Shown one piece after another: positions 24,001-36,289 of a stretch of 64,000 nucleotides of DNA. A program made the position numbers and the translations under genes. Source of the DNA: Sphagnum magellanicum (taxonomy: Eukaryota > Streptophyta > Sphagnopsida > Sphagnales > Sphagnaceae); NCBI GenBank assembly GCA_021904315.1, contig CM038918.1:15763349-15827348 (forward strand). Direction: 5' to 3'. The notes beneath the pieces were generated by a model. It was not told the DNA's origin and made no database searches. It was given only the letters and a program-made list of their open reading frames with translations. The stretch's first letter is position 1. Each line of letters begins with the position of its first letter.

Positions 24001-24119
24001 TAGGTATGATGATGTGTAGGTAGGTAGGTTTTGCCAATAAATAAATATTTTACTAATAATTAAAGTGGCATTATCGAAAAATGTATCTATTCTCTTAGTT
24101 AATTTTTGGAGTAGGAATT
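21001..24119. other. AT-rich, gene-free DNA
   Basis: No coding run or RNA gene supported. GCAATACCYACAT-type words recur irregularly (21,300, 21,670, 21,830, 22,790, 23,940), and short CCCTAAACC telomere-like words occur near 21,350, 21,410 and 22,570. Both point to old diverged repeats. GTAGGTAGGT runs lie near 24,000-24,025. Confidence 0.5.
22797..23055. repeat. 103-bp tandem repeat, about 2.5 copies
   Basis: The CATTATGACC-type word lies at 22,801, 22,904 and 23,007, exactly 103 bp apart. The units share CACACTATAT and a GCAATACTT block and differ by scattered changes. Confidence 0.85.
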
Positions 24120-24124
24120 AAGTA

Positions 24125-24560
24125 GGAGTTTTACCAATAAGACATATAGGTTTAACCAAGAAGAAACATAAGTTTAGCCAAGAGATATAAATTTAGCTAA
24201 AAAGAAATATAGGTTTAATTAAGAGATAGAAGTTTAACTAGTAAAATATATAGGTTTTCCAAGGGATAGAGGTTTAACCAAAAAACATATGTTTAACCAA
24301 AAAAAAAGAAAAAGGTTTAGCCAAGAAGAAATATAAGTTTATCCAAGAAGAAATATAGGTTTAACCAAGAGATAGAAATTTAGCCAAAGAAGAAATATAG
24401 GTTTAGCCAAGAAGAAATATGAGTTTAGCCAAGAAGAAATATAGGTTTAACCAATAGATATAAGTTAGACAATATAATATAAAAATTTTGCCAAGAGATA
24501 GAAGTTTAGCCAAGAAGAACTATAGGTTTAGCCAAGAGAGAAGTTTACCCAGGATGAGAT
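24125..24560. repeat. Minisatellite of about 22 bp, some twenty units
   Basis: Units of the type TTTAGCCAAGAAGAAATATA with variants (TTTAACCAAGAGATAGAAG) repeat for about 435 bp with lengths of 19-24 bp. One strand is strongly purine-rich. The array is flanked on the right by GGTGGGTGGGTGGGTAG (near 24,635). No open frame runs through it. Confidence 0.85.
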
Positions 24561-24879
24561 AAGAGTTTTGTCAAGGTAAGGAAGGGATTAGTTGTTAGTT
24601 TGTAGGCAGGGCTAAGAGTTAGGTCAATAGGGTAGGTGGGTGGGTGGGTAGTATGGAAGTCAGGATTGAAAAAAAATTGGCAACCGAAAAAGAAAATGGT
24701 CAAAGGTCAGCAGCCAAAAAAATTGACTGCGGTAGAATGTTGATTAACATAAGGCAAAGAGACAGATGAAAAAGAGGCGAATTATTCAGCCCATCCTATG
24801 GACAGAACGGCCAACTGGTGCAGTCATAGGGGCTGGTTAACTCTGGCCCTACCAAACTAGAATCAGGGTTCCAAATGTA

Positions 24880-25088
24880 GCTTTAAAATTTCAGGGAAAA
24901 TTTGGAATATTATTATGACAGAATATTCTGTCCCTTTTTCGCGTTTTGGCGATATCTCGATGGGAAAAATCTCTGGTTCAAGTAGTTAGCCGAAAATATA
25001 AAACAATGTTTATAATTTTACTTTCATATTGAACTCTGGCTACATCTTCTTGTGGATCATCGCCTCTTTGGCTACAACACAAAATTGA
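24880..25088 (+). mobile_element. MITE family X, right-end piece next to a promoter
   Basis: Shares with the other copies a GGCGATATCTCGATGGGAAAAA block, a GTAGTTAGCCGAAAATATAAA block, TTTCATATTG and the end TTTGGCTACAACACAAAATTG. It stops only about 12 bp before the AACACTGCAAGAGACGG segment, where CpG-rich sequence begins. The position suggests it borders the promoter of the 25-29 kb locus. Confidence 0.65.
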
Positions 25089-25566
25089 CCCTTAAAAAAT
25101 AACACTGCAAGAGACGGTAGAGTCTATGAGCGGAGATGGTGCCGACCAGCAAGAAAATAAGAAATTACGAAAAAAACAAAAATACTCATAATAAATTGGT
25201 GCCTCTTTTCGTAACGACGGCAAGCGGGGGAAAAAAAACGGCTTTGCGTGCGTTCTGTTGTCGTTGCGCAGCTCGGCAGGGAGGAGCAGCAGGAGCAGGA
25301 TCATGGCCCAGCAGGGATCATCACCACCACCACCACGGTCACAACAACAAACAACAACAACAGCCTTGCACGCACGGTGGGGACCAGCGGACCAGCAGAA
25401 GCAGCAAGTAGAAAGAGAGAGAGAGGTCGCCTGCGAAACACTACTAGTGTGGAGTCCTCTGGAGTCCGTCTACCGTCGTCTGCCGTTGTTTGTCGTGTTC
25501 GCTCGCAGTAGTTTGTCTGGTTCAGCACAAAAACAGAGCACACGTTTCCACACAGTAAGTTAGTCG

Positions 25567-25749
25567 ACGTGCTGATCCGTGACAGGTTCCGTCCCCTCGT
25601 TCACGACCTCTGCAGACTGAATGGCTGACGACGTCACCTGGAACAACACCTCACGTCACCTGGATTTTTACCGCACGTCATCTTTTAGTTCGAAGTCCGT
25701 AAAACTATATCCTCCTAGTGGGAATGTGGAGTAGCTTCCCACGTGGCAC
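25567..25749. promoter_or_regulatory. Cluster of ACGT elements with a G-box
   Basis: Five ACGT cores lie within 180 bp: GACGTG near 25,566, GACGTC at 25,630-25,635, CACGTC near 25,652 and 25,674, and a canonical G-box CCCACGTGGC around 25,738-25,747. bZIP and bHLH factors bind such sites in plants. In a CpG-poor genome this density marks a likely promoter. Which transcript it serves is inferred from position. Confidence 0.5.
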
Positions 25750-25857
25750 AAGCACGCTCCTCCTCGTCTTCGTCGTCGTTCCCGTTGTTCGCTCCCGTCG
25801 CACGCGACCATCGCCGTCGTCTCGTCGCGCACGCGCACATCCCTCTCTCTCTCTCCC

Positions 25858-25891
25858 TCTTCTTCTTCTTCTTCTTCTTCTTCTCCTTCTG
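25858..25891. repeat. CT-rich run with (CTT)n
   Basis: A CTCTCTCT stretch runs into about nine CTT units. Such pyrimidine runs are typical of plant 5' untranslated leaders. The coiled, charged ORFs on the minus strand (25,705-25,950) are by-products. Confidence 0.85.
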
Positions 25892-26309
25892 CTCCATTCT
25901 CGTTTCTTGCCCTTGCCTTGCCACAAACAACAGAACATTTTTTGATGCAATAAATGAATTTTCTCCAGGTGTTTTTTTTCTTTTGTTTTTCGGTTATTAT
26001 TTCGTCAGTTCCATCTTCCCATATTCATTTGTTTGCGAGAGTTTTTGGCGACGGTGCTGATGCAGTGCATCGGTGGCGCTGCTGCTTACAGCAGCAGCGC
26101 GGTTTCGCGATCTTCTTCCTTCTCTCTTGACAACAGATTCTTTTAGAGGTTACTATTTTTGGAGACTGTTTCTTTGGTCTGTTATTGCCTGTCTTGCTCG
26201 GATCACGGTGGACGATGATGTCTTCTGAAGCTGCTGCTGCTCCTCTTCCTCTTCCTCCTAATTTTCTTTGATTGTTATGCGTTTTGAAAGTTTCTGAAAC
26301 GAGTAGGAG

Positions 26310-26337
26310 TGTCGTCGTCGTCGTCGTCGTCGTCTTC
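26310..26337. repeat. (GTC)n microsatellite
   Basis: About eight GTC units in tandem, in the CpG-rich leader-like part of the locus. Confidence 0.9.
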
Positions 26338-27161
26338 TTCCTATACGGTATAGTAAAGGAAGTCGTCTTTTCGTCTAAATTTGAGCAATCTTGAGATTCA
26401 AAGTCTCTCTGTCTGTCTGTGTGCACTGCGCTCCTATCGTGAGAGAGAGAGGCGGTCAGACGGGAGTCGACCGGTAGCTTTTGAGACGGGGAAATGTGAG
26501 ACTTGCTTGTAGCTGGAGTTCTCTTTTCTTTTCTTTTCTGTGTTCCCTGTGAGTGCTTACTACGATTTTGTCTTCTTGAATGAATGTTGTTGTTGGTGCC
26601 TTCTCTCCGTTGTTGATTCCAGTCTAGCTGTTGTGTGTGCGTTTTGGCGATGGTTTGCTAGCGTTGTTTTTCTCTTTTATTTTGTTTTGTTTCGTTTTTC
26701 CGGAGATCGATCGTCTCAGGGGAAAGAAATAAAGGAAGAATGGCGGGGATGTAGAGGAGGAGGAGGACTTCTTCTTCGCGGCGGTTCGTCATCATTCGTC
26801 TGGTATATTCTCGCTGTCTTTTTTCCGCCAAGCTTTATCAGACTTCCTCATCTGTGTAATAAGATGATTGCTGATTCCTCTTCGCCTAATCATCACCTCC
26901 TGTGATAACTGCAACAAGAAGCAGCATCAAGTTCTTCCCGGTTTGAGCGATCGCGATGGATCGGGAATAGCGGCTTTAGCGTTTCTCAGGTGCGAGAAGA
27001 AGTAGCCATAATAGTGTTATAATACCAGTGATGCACTCCTCTTCTGTATTGTATCTCATTTGATCTTCTTCCTCCTTCTCATTGCCTGCCCTCTGCATTA
27101 TCCCCGACGTGATTTTTGAGATCTTTCTGCCGAACATCTCCATTGAAAAAGTACTGCTGCA

Positions 27162-27182
27162 TTGTGTGTGTGTGTGTGTGTC
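27162..27182. repeat. (TG)n microsatellite
   Basis: About ten TG units, just before a coding-like patch with EDDDDGKTVH (27,212 onward). Confidence 0.9.
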
Positions 27183-29720
27183 TGTTTGTCCCTCTTCCAT
27201 CTTCCTTCCACAATGAAAATTTTGTACAGTGCAATATCTGAGGATGATGATGATGGGAAGACTGTGCATTGTCTTCCTCATGATCCATCTTCTGTGAATA
27301 TTATTCCCATATTCATTATCATCGCAGTTCGCACAAATAGATTTTTTCTCCATTGCCAGTGTTGTGATAGTCTGTTCAATGGTCCAATCCATAGAAAATC
27401 AAAACTCCTTATGTGTACTCCTCTGTATCTAGTGTTTACATTTCGGTTTTGTCTAGCCATGTTCATCCCTTGTTGGATCTTGATATGGAGATCTGTCTTC
27501 TGCTTTACTGAGAAAAAGGTTGCACTGAATCAACACTTATAGTAGACCTGACAAGGTGTCCCATGATATTGTATCTTCCCTGCCTCTTCTCCCTCTCTCT
27601 TGCTTGCTTTACTCAGGGTATACGGTCTGGTGGATCCAGCAGCAGATCAAGTGGTTGCTCACCAACAACATTGGTCTCCATTACCAGATGGAAACAACTA
27701 GTTAGCTCAGAAAGATTGAGGCACACAGAGCTGAACAATCAGCCTACTAGGTTAGAGAGCTGGAGGCTGCATATAGGCTCAGGAAAATGCTGAATGCTGA
27801 AGCATGCACTGTATTTTCTGCTAGTCATGTGTGAAGCAAGCAAGCTTGTCTTGGGTCCAGATGCTTTTGTTCAGAATGTGTCTAACAAGGTGAATTTTCA
27901 TCTGCAGGTTTCACAGGTGTAAACATTTTTCAGTCATTTAGCTATCCAGGGATCAGAGCAGCCACTGTGCAAGCTTCTGCAACTGGTGCAAGACAAGATG
28001 GAAAATAACTGTATGAAAAACCTTGCTTTCACTTTCTCTTTTCTGTGCGCACTCCCCTGTGGGATAAGATCTCTAGTATGGAAGTAATTTTGGATCATGT
28101 ACATTATTATAGCAAGATAGTTAACACTGAGACCCTCCCATCTAGGGATCAGACAGCAGTAACCTTTGCACAGGTATTTCAGTCCTCATCTGATCCCTTT
28201 CGTGGTGTGCAGTTGCAGCACATGAATAACACTATGAATGGCTCTACAAATGCATCCCAACCACATCTTGAAGTTGAACTCTTGTTGGGTTTTGGCTCCA
28301 GTTGGACATCTGCTAATGGTAAGTCACTGCTCAATTGAAACATGAGGCATGTGATAAGTGCGAGAGCTGGTATTAAATCTCTCCTGTCTTAATTTGCCTT
28401 GTCAGTATGTGGAAGGTTTAGTAGGCATTGATCCCTTTTTTAAGTCCAGGTTTAGATTTGGAACAAAATTTTGACCTAGCTAGGGGCCTGAGTCACAGAG
28501 ATATCTTGTGAAACAAAGTATTGGAGAATTCTTTGGTACTCCTGGACTTTGCCAATACATGAAGGGACCTGAACACCATAATCTGTGGACAATGTTGAAG
28601 TGTTTTCTGATGTAATGTAAGCTGTCTCTCAATACAAACTTGTCCTGACCTTTCTCTTAATGCTTTCTGTGCAGGGATTGGCTATCAGGACAAATGCTTG
28701 TCAGCTGCTACTGAATAAGAAATACTGGGTGATAGGCATATTGATGCCTACTTTCTAGCATGACTTGAATCACCACAGCCAACTTGTCTTGCCAGATTGA
28801 CTGGAGATATAGCTCTGAAAAGGTTGGGGTTTCAGAAAGCTGGGATAAGCAATCATCAGTAAGTGCCAGATAAATATTCATGGCATGGCTTCAGGCTTGC
28901 TTCAGTACAGCCCAAATTTACATTATGCCTTTTCACAGAAGTCAACTGAAAGGACTTAGGAGGCAGGCCTCATATGAGACTCATGTGTATGATGCTCATT
29001 TGGTTCTGGAGATGATATGTGCAGTCCTCAGGAAAAATGTAGTTCCTCATGACCAGGAGCCCCTTGAATGAGTTTTAACACTCTCTGCCTGATGCTGTGA
29101 TTCCATATCTCACTGCTTGATGTGAGAGGGCTGAAGGAGATCTGTAGCCTCAACCTTGCATCCTTGTCATGGACCAATCTATTCAACATCTTTTTCTGCA
29201 AGGATGCCACCCAATCCAAGCAACATGGAGGTGGACACAATAAAAGGGCTGATATCTCCAGCTCTTCCACAGCATGACGCACTTGAGCTACCTTTTATCC
29301 AGGGTACAGAATTCTACCCCAATCAGGATTCCCAATTTTTTTTTCACAGTGGGAAACAATTTGGATTGTTTCAATAGAGAAGCTGTTACATGAAGATTAG
29401 GAAAAAGTTGCACCAGTTTGAAATTCACTTCCCCGCAATTTTACACCATCTGGTTTGAAAAAGGTAGGTTTTGATAGCTAAATATACTGTGCTCGTGTTA
29501 CTTGCAATCAAGTTGTAACACTCACAACCCTTTAGTGCATTCGACAAGTGATCTTAGAAGGATTACAGCCGGAGGTGATATTAGAAGGCGCGGCTCAAGC
29601 ATGAGAGAACTCACAGAAAAAGCAGAGATATGTACTGCGACGTCAGTGATATTCACTCTGTGGGAGTCCAATAGCAAGATTCTTGAGATTCTTTCAACAC
29701 GTACACCAGACTTTTAAAAG

Positions 29721-32700
29721 GTGACCCATTCCCCCAATTTATTTTTTTTCCCCCTATTCTTTCCAATTGAAATAAAACTCCAAGCCAAAAATCATTTGAA
29801 TTCGCTGCCAGACTCTTAAATTCTGTTTGTTATCATGAAAGATGCACTAAGTTTCTGACCTATTATTGGATAGTCTCCTCCCCAGGCAGCACATTCTACC
29901 ATCTGTCTATTGGGGCAAATTACCTTCCACTGCTTCAAAGTAGTACTTGTCTAATGTGCCAAATAACAGAAGGTATGAAGTTGTTAGTTTGTTCTTTGTT
30001 AAACAAAGTTGTTCTAGATTTATCATGACTAGGAATCTTATAATACTAAACCATAATTCACAATACTTGATAAAACCTTTTGTGAATGAGATTGAATTGT
30101 AACATTGAAGAGAATTCCACGAACCATCAAAAGACTTAGTGACAAATTTGTCTAATTCCTCTTTTCTTTTCTTAAGCTTTAGTTCCCAATTGTTTGAATA
30201 GTTGGTTCAGAAATGTCCAGTTTCTTTTATACTCTTACAAATTTTCTTTTACAACTTTCTTTCTCTCGTGCCGTTTTTTGCTACTGTGGATTTCAAATGC
30301 TAAATTGGTTTGCTACTGTGCATTCCAAATGCTAAGTGATTTGGAATTTGCTATGAATGGAATGGAAGGTGTCTTTTTGGATTTGTGTCTTTTCATAACG
30401 CTTTTTTTAAACACCATAGTCATGAATGATGAAAAAAGAACAGAAAATTTTCAATACTTTCTACATCAATTTGCATATCTTTTTTTCCAATTAGATTTGA
30501 ATTCAATTAGGAATTGAAGTTGAAGTCAATTGAATTTGGATTGAAATCAATTCAACTTGAATTCAATTGAAGTTGCATGCAATGTCATTTGATATTTCAT
30601 TTGCATGGAACTTAACTGCCCATGCACCCCTCCTCATCAAGAGCTTTCCAAAGACACCAAGAACACGATTTGAAGCATCCGAGTTTGGTGGATCTCATAA
30701 CTACCAACAAAACAAAACAAACAAACTACCTTCCTTCATAGACAGATTGGTAGTGTGTAGGAGCCCAAGTGGACATAAAAGATGTTCCAAACTTAAGTGA
30801 CATGATTTTTTCCATGTGTTTTTTATTGAGTGCAATTGCTTCTATTAGTGACTTTTCTTACAAGTTCTAGATTTGATTTTCTATTCAAAGAAAGGGGAGA
30901 AAAAATATATATTTTATCAAATATTTTGTTATCTTTTACAATTGGTTATTCTTTTAAATTTTAGTTACTAACTCGATTTTTCAAATGTGTTCAAAATGTG
31001 GAAAGCCTAAATTGGAAATTTGATAGTTTTATTATGCATTTGTAGGTAATGTATTAATATATTATGTGGGCTTTTGTTCTACTAAGAAATTAAATATTGT
31101 TAAAATAACCTTTCAATTGTAGATTAATGAGGGCCATGAAATGAACTCCCTTTCAATATGGATGACCAAAATTGCCAATTTTTAAAAATAAAAATCACAA
31201 TAGCATCCAAACAAAAAATGTGTGAATAAAAATGGAAACAACACCACATTGCCAAGCATGTACCCACAAATAAACCTACAAGCCACACATTCAAAAAAAT
31301 ATTGTTTTTCAAGTTTCAAATTGCACCCAAAAGAAAAAAAAAACAACCACCTTCAAGTTGCAACAAGACAAGCTAGAGTAAAAGTTTTTATACTCAATAA
31401 TATACAAGTTAAAAAAAGGATAAACACAAACATTAAAGGCAATTGAGGAGGAGAAAAAATGACTCAAGGTGTGCCTTACAAATTTAGAAACAAACTAGAC
31501 AAAAACCAATAAAGGATGATGTCATGGACACCAACATCATTCAATATCATTATGGATGAAATTCATTCATCATCATTCATTTTTCATCCATATCTTATAA
31601 CTAACTTGTAGTTTACTTATAATTGAATAAATATTTTCAATAAGGTATTTTGAACAATTGGCATATGGAAACTTCATTGAATTTAATCCCCAAAGGGATA
31701 TAATGAAAGTAAAACCTTCATTATCTTCAATTTGTTTAACATTTATTTGAAACATGATTTAAAACATAGCTTTGTTCATTTCATTTCACGTTTATGTTTT
31801 CATATGTTATTAAAATATAATTTCATTTCTTGTCTTGCACATTTCACATTTTTATATTTTATTTCATGTTTTGAATTTGAATTAAAATTTTGCCATAATT
31901 TATTTTAATTTTCATATATTCTAGAAATTTGTATCTTTGTAGTTTTCATGCCTACAACAAGGAAGGTTGATTATTGACTCACAAAAACTTTTTGCAGCTT
32001 GCAAGATACCAAGCCAATCCCCAATTGTCAAGAACATCATCATCACAAGCTATTGTACCTTACTACTCATAACAAAGTGTTGAAAAAAATCTCAATCATT
32101 ATCTTGGGTGTTGTTAAGCACCCCTTATGAACTTTGCAGGTGTTAGTGCATGGTTCAACGCACTGTTCAAAGGAGAAAAAAATTACCTTACATGTGATGT
32201 TATTCATCATCAACTTTTGATCTTACAACCTCTCATGAAAAGGGCCACATTGTTATTGATAGCCTAGTTTCATTTTATTACAGATGACATTGTCAATTCT
32301 ATTTTAGATAAAAACTTTACACCGACATTAATCAAATATTGTGACAAAACCCTACAAGCCCCATGGAAGTTTTGACATTAACACCCACAAAGTTCATAGG
32401 AAGGTTTTTAACATCTCTATCTTGGATTCTTAGAGTCTAAAAAAGACAAAACAACAAAACAAGCAAGGACAAGAAAACAATCAAAGTGACATGTGTAAAA
32501 AGCAAAGCAAAATTGAACGATCCACTATCACATAACCTATTTTGAATCATTAAGCTTTAAAAAAATGCAAACATATATTCAAAATCTACAAAACTCAATT
32601 ATCAATTCACAACACAACATGTTTTGCCAAAGTTGATGAAAGACATAACGAGAGGGAAAAAAGCAATGACCCCACCACAAAGTCTTTTACATTTTAACAA

Positions 32701-33079
32701 AGTAAAACTCCCATGCATGACATCAAAATTCAAGTGTTAAGCTCCGACATCAAATGTAAGCTCACCAAGATATATTATTCAAAAAAAATTTGAAATTTGA
32801 AAGCACTCTCAAACAATGAAAGCACAAGAGAAAAGAAAGGTGAAATAAAATATGAAATATAACACAAAGTGAGGAGACCAGAAGATGTGCCTCCTTTTAA
32901 GCCAAAAAGGTGATCACCACTAGATCCAATTCTTTTATGTTCACAATCCCCAATGCCATCATCCACAAATATGATAATTACTAGTATGAGAGGCTCGATG
33001 TTAATGTAAACACAAAGTATCTATTAATTATGTGTTGTAAAATATTTTAAATTGAAAATTCATTAGATTTGGTGTTTCA
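29721..33079. other. AT-rich intergenic DNA
   Basis: No gene recognised. Short ORFs (30,194-30,517; 30,567-30,800; 31,222-31,446) lack motifs. At 30,494-30,572 a small array of GAATTCAATTGAA-type words, largely self-complementary, repeats six or seven times. Confidence 0.5.
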
Positions 33080-33540
33080 AGCATGACTTGCATGCTTCAA
33101 TCCACATATTCTTGAAAGAAGTTGTCATGCCGAACTTGCTCTCCCTTTCTTTTTCAAAACCTTTGGGTTGACCTATTTGGATTTCTCCTTGAAATTTTGT
33201 TGTAGAAATATTGTTTTTAGATCAAAATACCGTGGTCCTCCATATCTTCAATTACAAGTGTGGATAATATTATGTTGATGGAATCAAACTTGGCAACTAC
33301 CACGAAAGTTTGTTCATACACAATCCCATATTCTTGAAAATGTTCTAGGGCAACAACTTGAGCATTGAATGATTTTATTACTATCAATTTATATTTATTT
33401 TTGTAAATTGATTTACTCTTTGCAAACTTCTTGTTTACAAATAGTTCATAAATTGTTTAGGCAATATTCATAATTAGGGATTCATATCCATCATTCATTA
33501 CGTCTTCCCATTTTTCTTTGTGGTTTAAAAAAAGGACCTA
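33080..33540 (-). mobile_element. Ty1/copia LTR-retrotransposon fossil, fragment
   Basis: Read on the minus strand, a short stretch resembles the start of the copia reverse transcriptase region: a tryptophan-led block followed by a YEQTFVVVAKF-like segment that matches the family's YEETFAPVAKF pattern. Only this internal piece, about 450 bp, is recognisable. No long terminal repeats were identified. It is heavily broken and old. Confidence 0.6.
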
Positions 33541-35299
33541 CTCAAGCTCAATAGATACATCTATTTTAAATTACATTCTTTAAAGTTGGTTGTTGTTAAT
33601 ATCAACCACAATCAATTTGCCTTTACCCTTATTTAAATACATTATTCAGTAATTTTTATCTAATTTTTTTATTAATCATTTATCCCATGAATTTGAAATT
33701 CTTACATAAATTCAAAACATGTATGGTACCATTTTTATGATTCCTTTTTTGCTAAACACCATGAACTAGAGATTATACTTTAATGTTCCCAAAACTTGTC
33801 AACCCCAAGGTTTTATATGTAAATTTATGTGGTTTGATCACAATGTGAAAACAAGGTAAAGTAGATGGCTCATTATTCTCTATCAAAAAATATATACAAG
33901 TAACCATAAAAAAAACTTTGATGTATTAGAAATAGAAATATTATTTTATACAATGACTTATATGATGATAATCTTATAGTTTATAATTATAATGTTGAAA
34001 AAACCCATTTTGAAAATAGATTTAAGTAAAAAATTTAAATGCATTTACTTCCATGAGATTTCTAATCTTACAAAATGGGTTGCAAGTACATGAAATATTG
34101 GAAATTTAAAATTTTCAAGTTAATGAAAACTTAAAAGATATTATGTGTTGTCAAATTCTGCATGTTATAATCATAATATATTAAATTTTCAATGTGAACT
34201 AGGTTTGAACACTATATTGACCAATCGTTTACAAATGTACTTTTAATCTACTTTTATGATACCAAAGATGTTCAAATTTTGTATATAACTTACCATAAAC
34301 TAAATGACATATCTTTTCATATTTCTACCTAAAGATATATTGAGTCTATTTTCTTGTGTTTATATTAACAAATATTTCATTTAAATAGTAGAATGTATTG
34401 CATGTATTGCAATGTGATAGTTGCTTGAATTAGCATGTGTGTAACTAGCAAGAAAAATGCACTTTATGTACAGTGGTAGGTGTGCATTAATATGATATGC
34501 CTTATTTTGAAAAAACATTTGGTTGATAGTGCAACCTAAACTATATGGCATCATTGTATATGGATGGTGGTTGAAATTGCTTGAACTATCTCATCATATC
34601 AAGAATTCGTGATTTTGAGGTGCTTTTGTCTTCCTTCTTGCCTTTTACATTGTGTTTTGCATTTATATTAGTGCATATACATGTATTATAGATCACAAGG
34701 TTAACATTAACATTACTTGTGATGTTTGATTAACCCCATGATATTGGCACATGATTTTATAATTTGGTCAACTAAGTTGCAAATGTAACAATCATGATTT
34801 GGGTATCATAGTATTATTAAGCAATATTCATTATGAATAGTTGTGAAAAATTAACATGCACTTTACTATATGATTTCAAATTCAAACTTGTTAATAAATA
34901 TAAGATTGGAAGGTGAATGATATATTCATCTAATGCATTTAACATTCCTATTTTAATGAAAATTTGAATGTTTGGCATATGATGTTGGGTTTTATTAACT
35001 TCATGTGTATATTTGTGGTTCATATAGTTATGCCCATCCCTATAATTATTTTGATCCAAACTAAATGTGATAGACATTATGTATATTCAACCCAATTGTA
35101 CTAATTAAAACATTGTAATCTTATGTTCATTTAGTTAAGTTTGAATTTTATAATGCACAAGCAATCATGAAGGTCATTTCCAACTCAAAGTTTAATTGCA
35201 TCGTTATTACCACTTAACACATATTAATAAAACATTTTTGTAATTATTAATTGCCATTGAACATACAATTGTAATTTTGTTACACGAACCATCTTGACA
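33541..35299. other. AT-rich intergenic DNA
   Basis: No coding run, RNA gene or clear repeat boundary seen. Confidence 0.55.
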
Positions 35300-35800
35300 C
35301 ATGAATGCAATAAAACACAATACATGCAACTATGAAATGAACATTATAACTTTAGGTCATTAATTATCAAATAATAAAATGACACAACATTTCATTACAC
35401 AATTAATAATGAATGTTTGCATTTCCAAATTTGTGATGAAATATCAAATAGAAATTTAACACATGGATGCAATAGAACAAAACACATGCGATTATGAAAT
35501 GAATGTCACAACTCTAGCTACTTAATTATCTAATGGTAGATCAACACATGGCATCATAAGAGAAGTCACAAAACCCAAAAAATGCATTGTTGTGACAAAT
35601 ATAATCACAATAAATGGTAACAATAATTAATCCTCATTGCACAACTAACAATGAATGTTTGCATCTCTACATGAAAGAATATGAAATAGAACCTTGATGC
35701 ATGGCTACAACAAAACACAATACATGTGACTATTACATGAATGTTGCAACTATAAGTCATTAATAATCAAACAATAGATTCACACATGACATCAAAATAT
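35300..35800. repeat. Degenerate direct repeats, three copies
   Basis: A block of about 70 bp (CATGAATGCAATAAAACACA, then ACATGCAACTATGAAATGAA, then TCATTAATTATCAAA) recurs at about 35,301, 35,462 and 35,700. Between the copies, AATAATGAATGTTTGCAT-type words also recur. Spacing is uneven (161 and 238 bp), so the array has been rearranged. Confidence 0.7.
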
Positions 35801-36289
35801 ATTGCACTTGAAATTGACCCAAACATCTACATATTTATTAGTTCATAACATCCAATAAAAAGTTGATAAATGGATATTACAACCAATTCACTCTTGGTCG
35901 TGTGTGACACAAAGTTCAACATGTGTGAACAATTTTTTAACAGATCATGTCACATTTATAAGAAGGCATCCTTTATAACACCTAGTTGAATAAAACAACT
36001 TGGTTGATATGGCATCCACATCATTTTACACTTTACAAGTCACACCATGGAAATTTATGACATGGAATTTGAATATTATCACAAATTAAGAAAATACTAA
36101 TTGATGATACGATTAACATTTGCAACTAGATGGCATATCATCGTCTCTTGGAACTAGGTGGGTGAAACAAGGGTTTAACAACACATAAATTGTTAATCAC
36201 ACATGTCTTTTACAACTAATATTTAGTTGCAAATGAAAGTTGCAAAACCCAATATGTGAGAAAACACGTCCCTCTTTCAAACTTGAAAA

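Larger units (their letters stand above)
25100..29720 (+). other. Gene-like locus, product not recognised
   Basis: About 4.6 kb stands out from the surroundings. CpG is not depleted in 25.1-27.0 kb, CT-rich runs resemble plant 5' leaders, and plus-strand splice-like borders follow: acceptors before 27,617, 27,907 and 28,675, and donors after 28,318 (ATG|GTAAGT) and 28,858 (CA|GTAAGT). Exon-like pieces read open, for example 28,045-28,318 (ending in SSDPFRGVQLQHMNNTMNG and LEVELLLGFGSSWTS) and 29,156-29,377 (ending GKQFGLFQ). I could not assemble one continuous protein, and no domain is recognisable. It could be a long non-coding RNA, a decayed gene, or a gene whose exons I mis-set. The direction is inferred from the splice words and the promoter-like end. 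Confidence 0.4.

Noticed and set aside
25705-25950. Minus-strand ORF with a long arginine run
   Set aside because: The run is the complement of a CTT/CTC leader-type microsatellite.
26025-26426. 133-codon minus-strand ORF with a threonine run
   Set aside because: The run comes from a GTC microsatellite in a region whose other signals point to the plus strand.
26976-27392. 138-codon minus-strand ORF
   Set aside because: Antisense to the gene-like locus, contains a TG-repeat-derived Thr/His run, no domain.
27617-27906. A defined exon of a known transcription factor family
   Set aside because: One frame has coding-like stretches but also stops, and the next apparent intron would be only 17 nt; no domain could be named.
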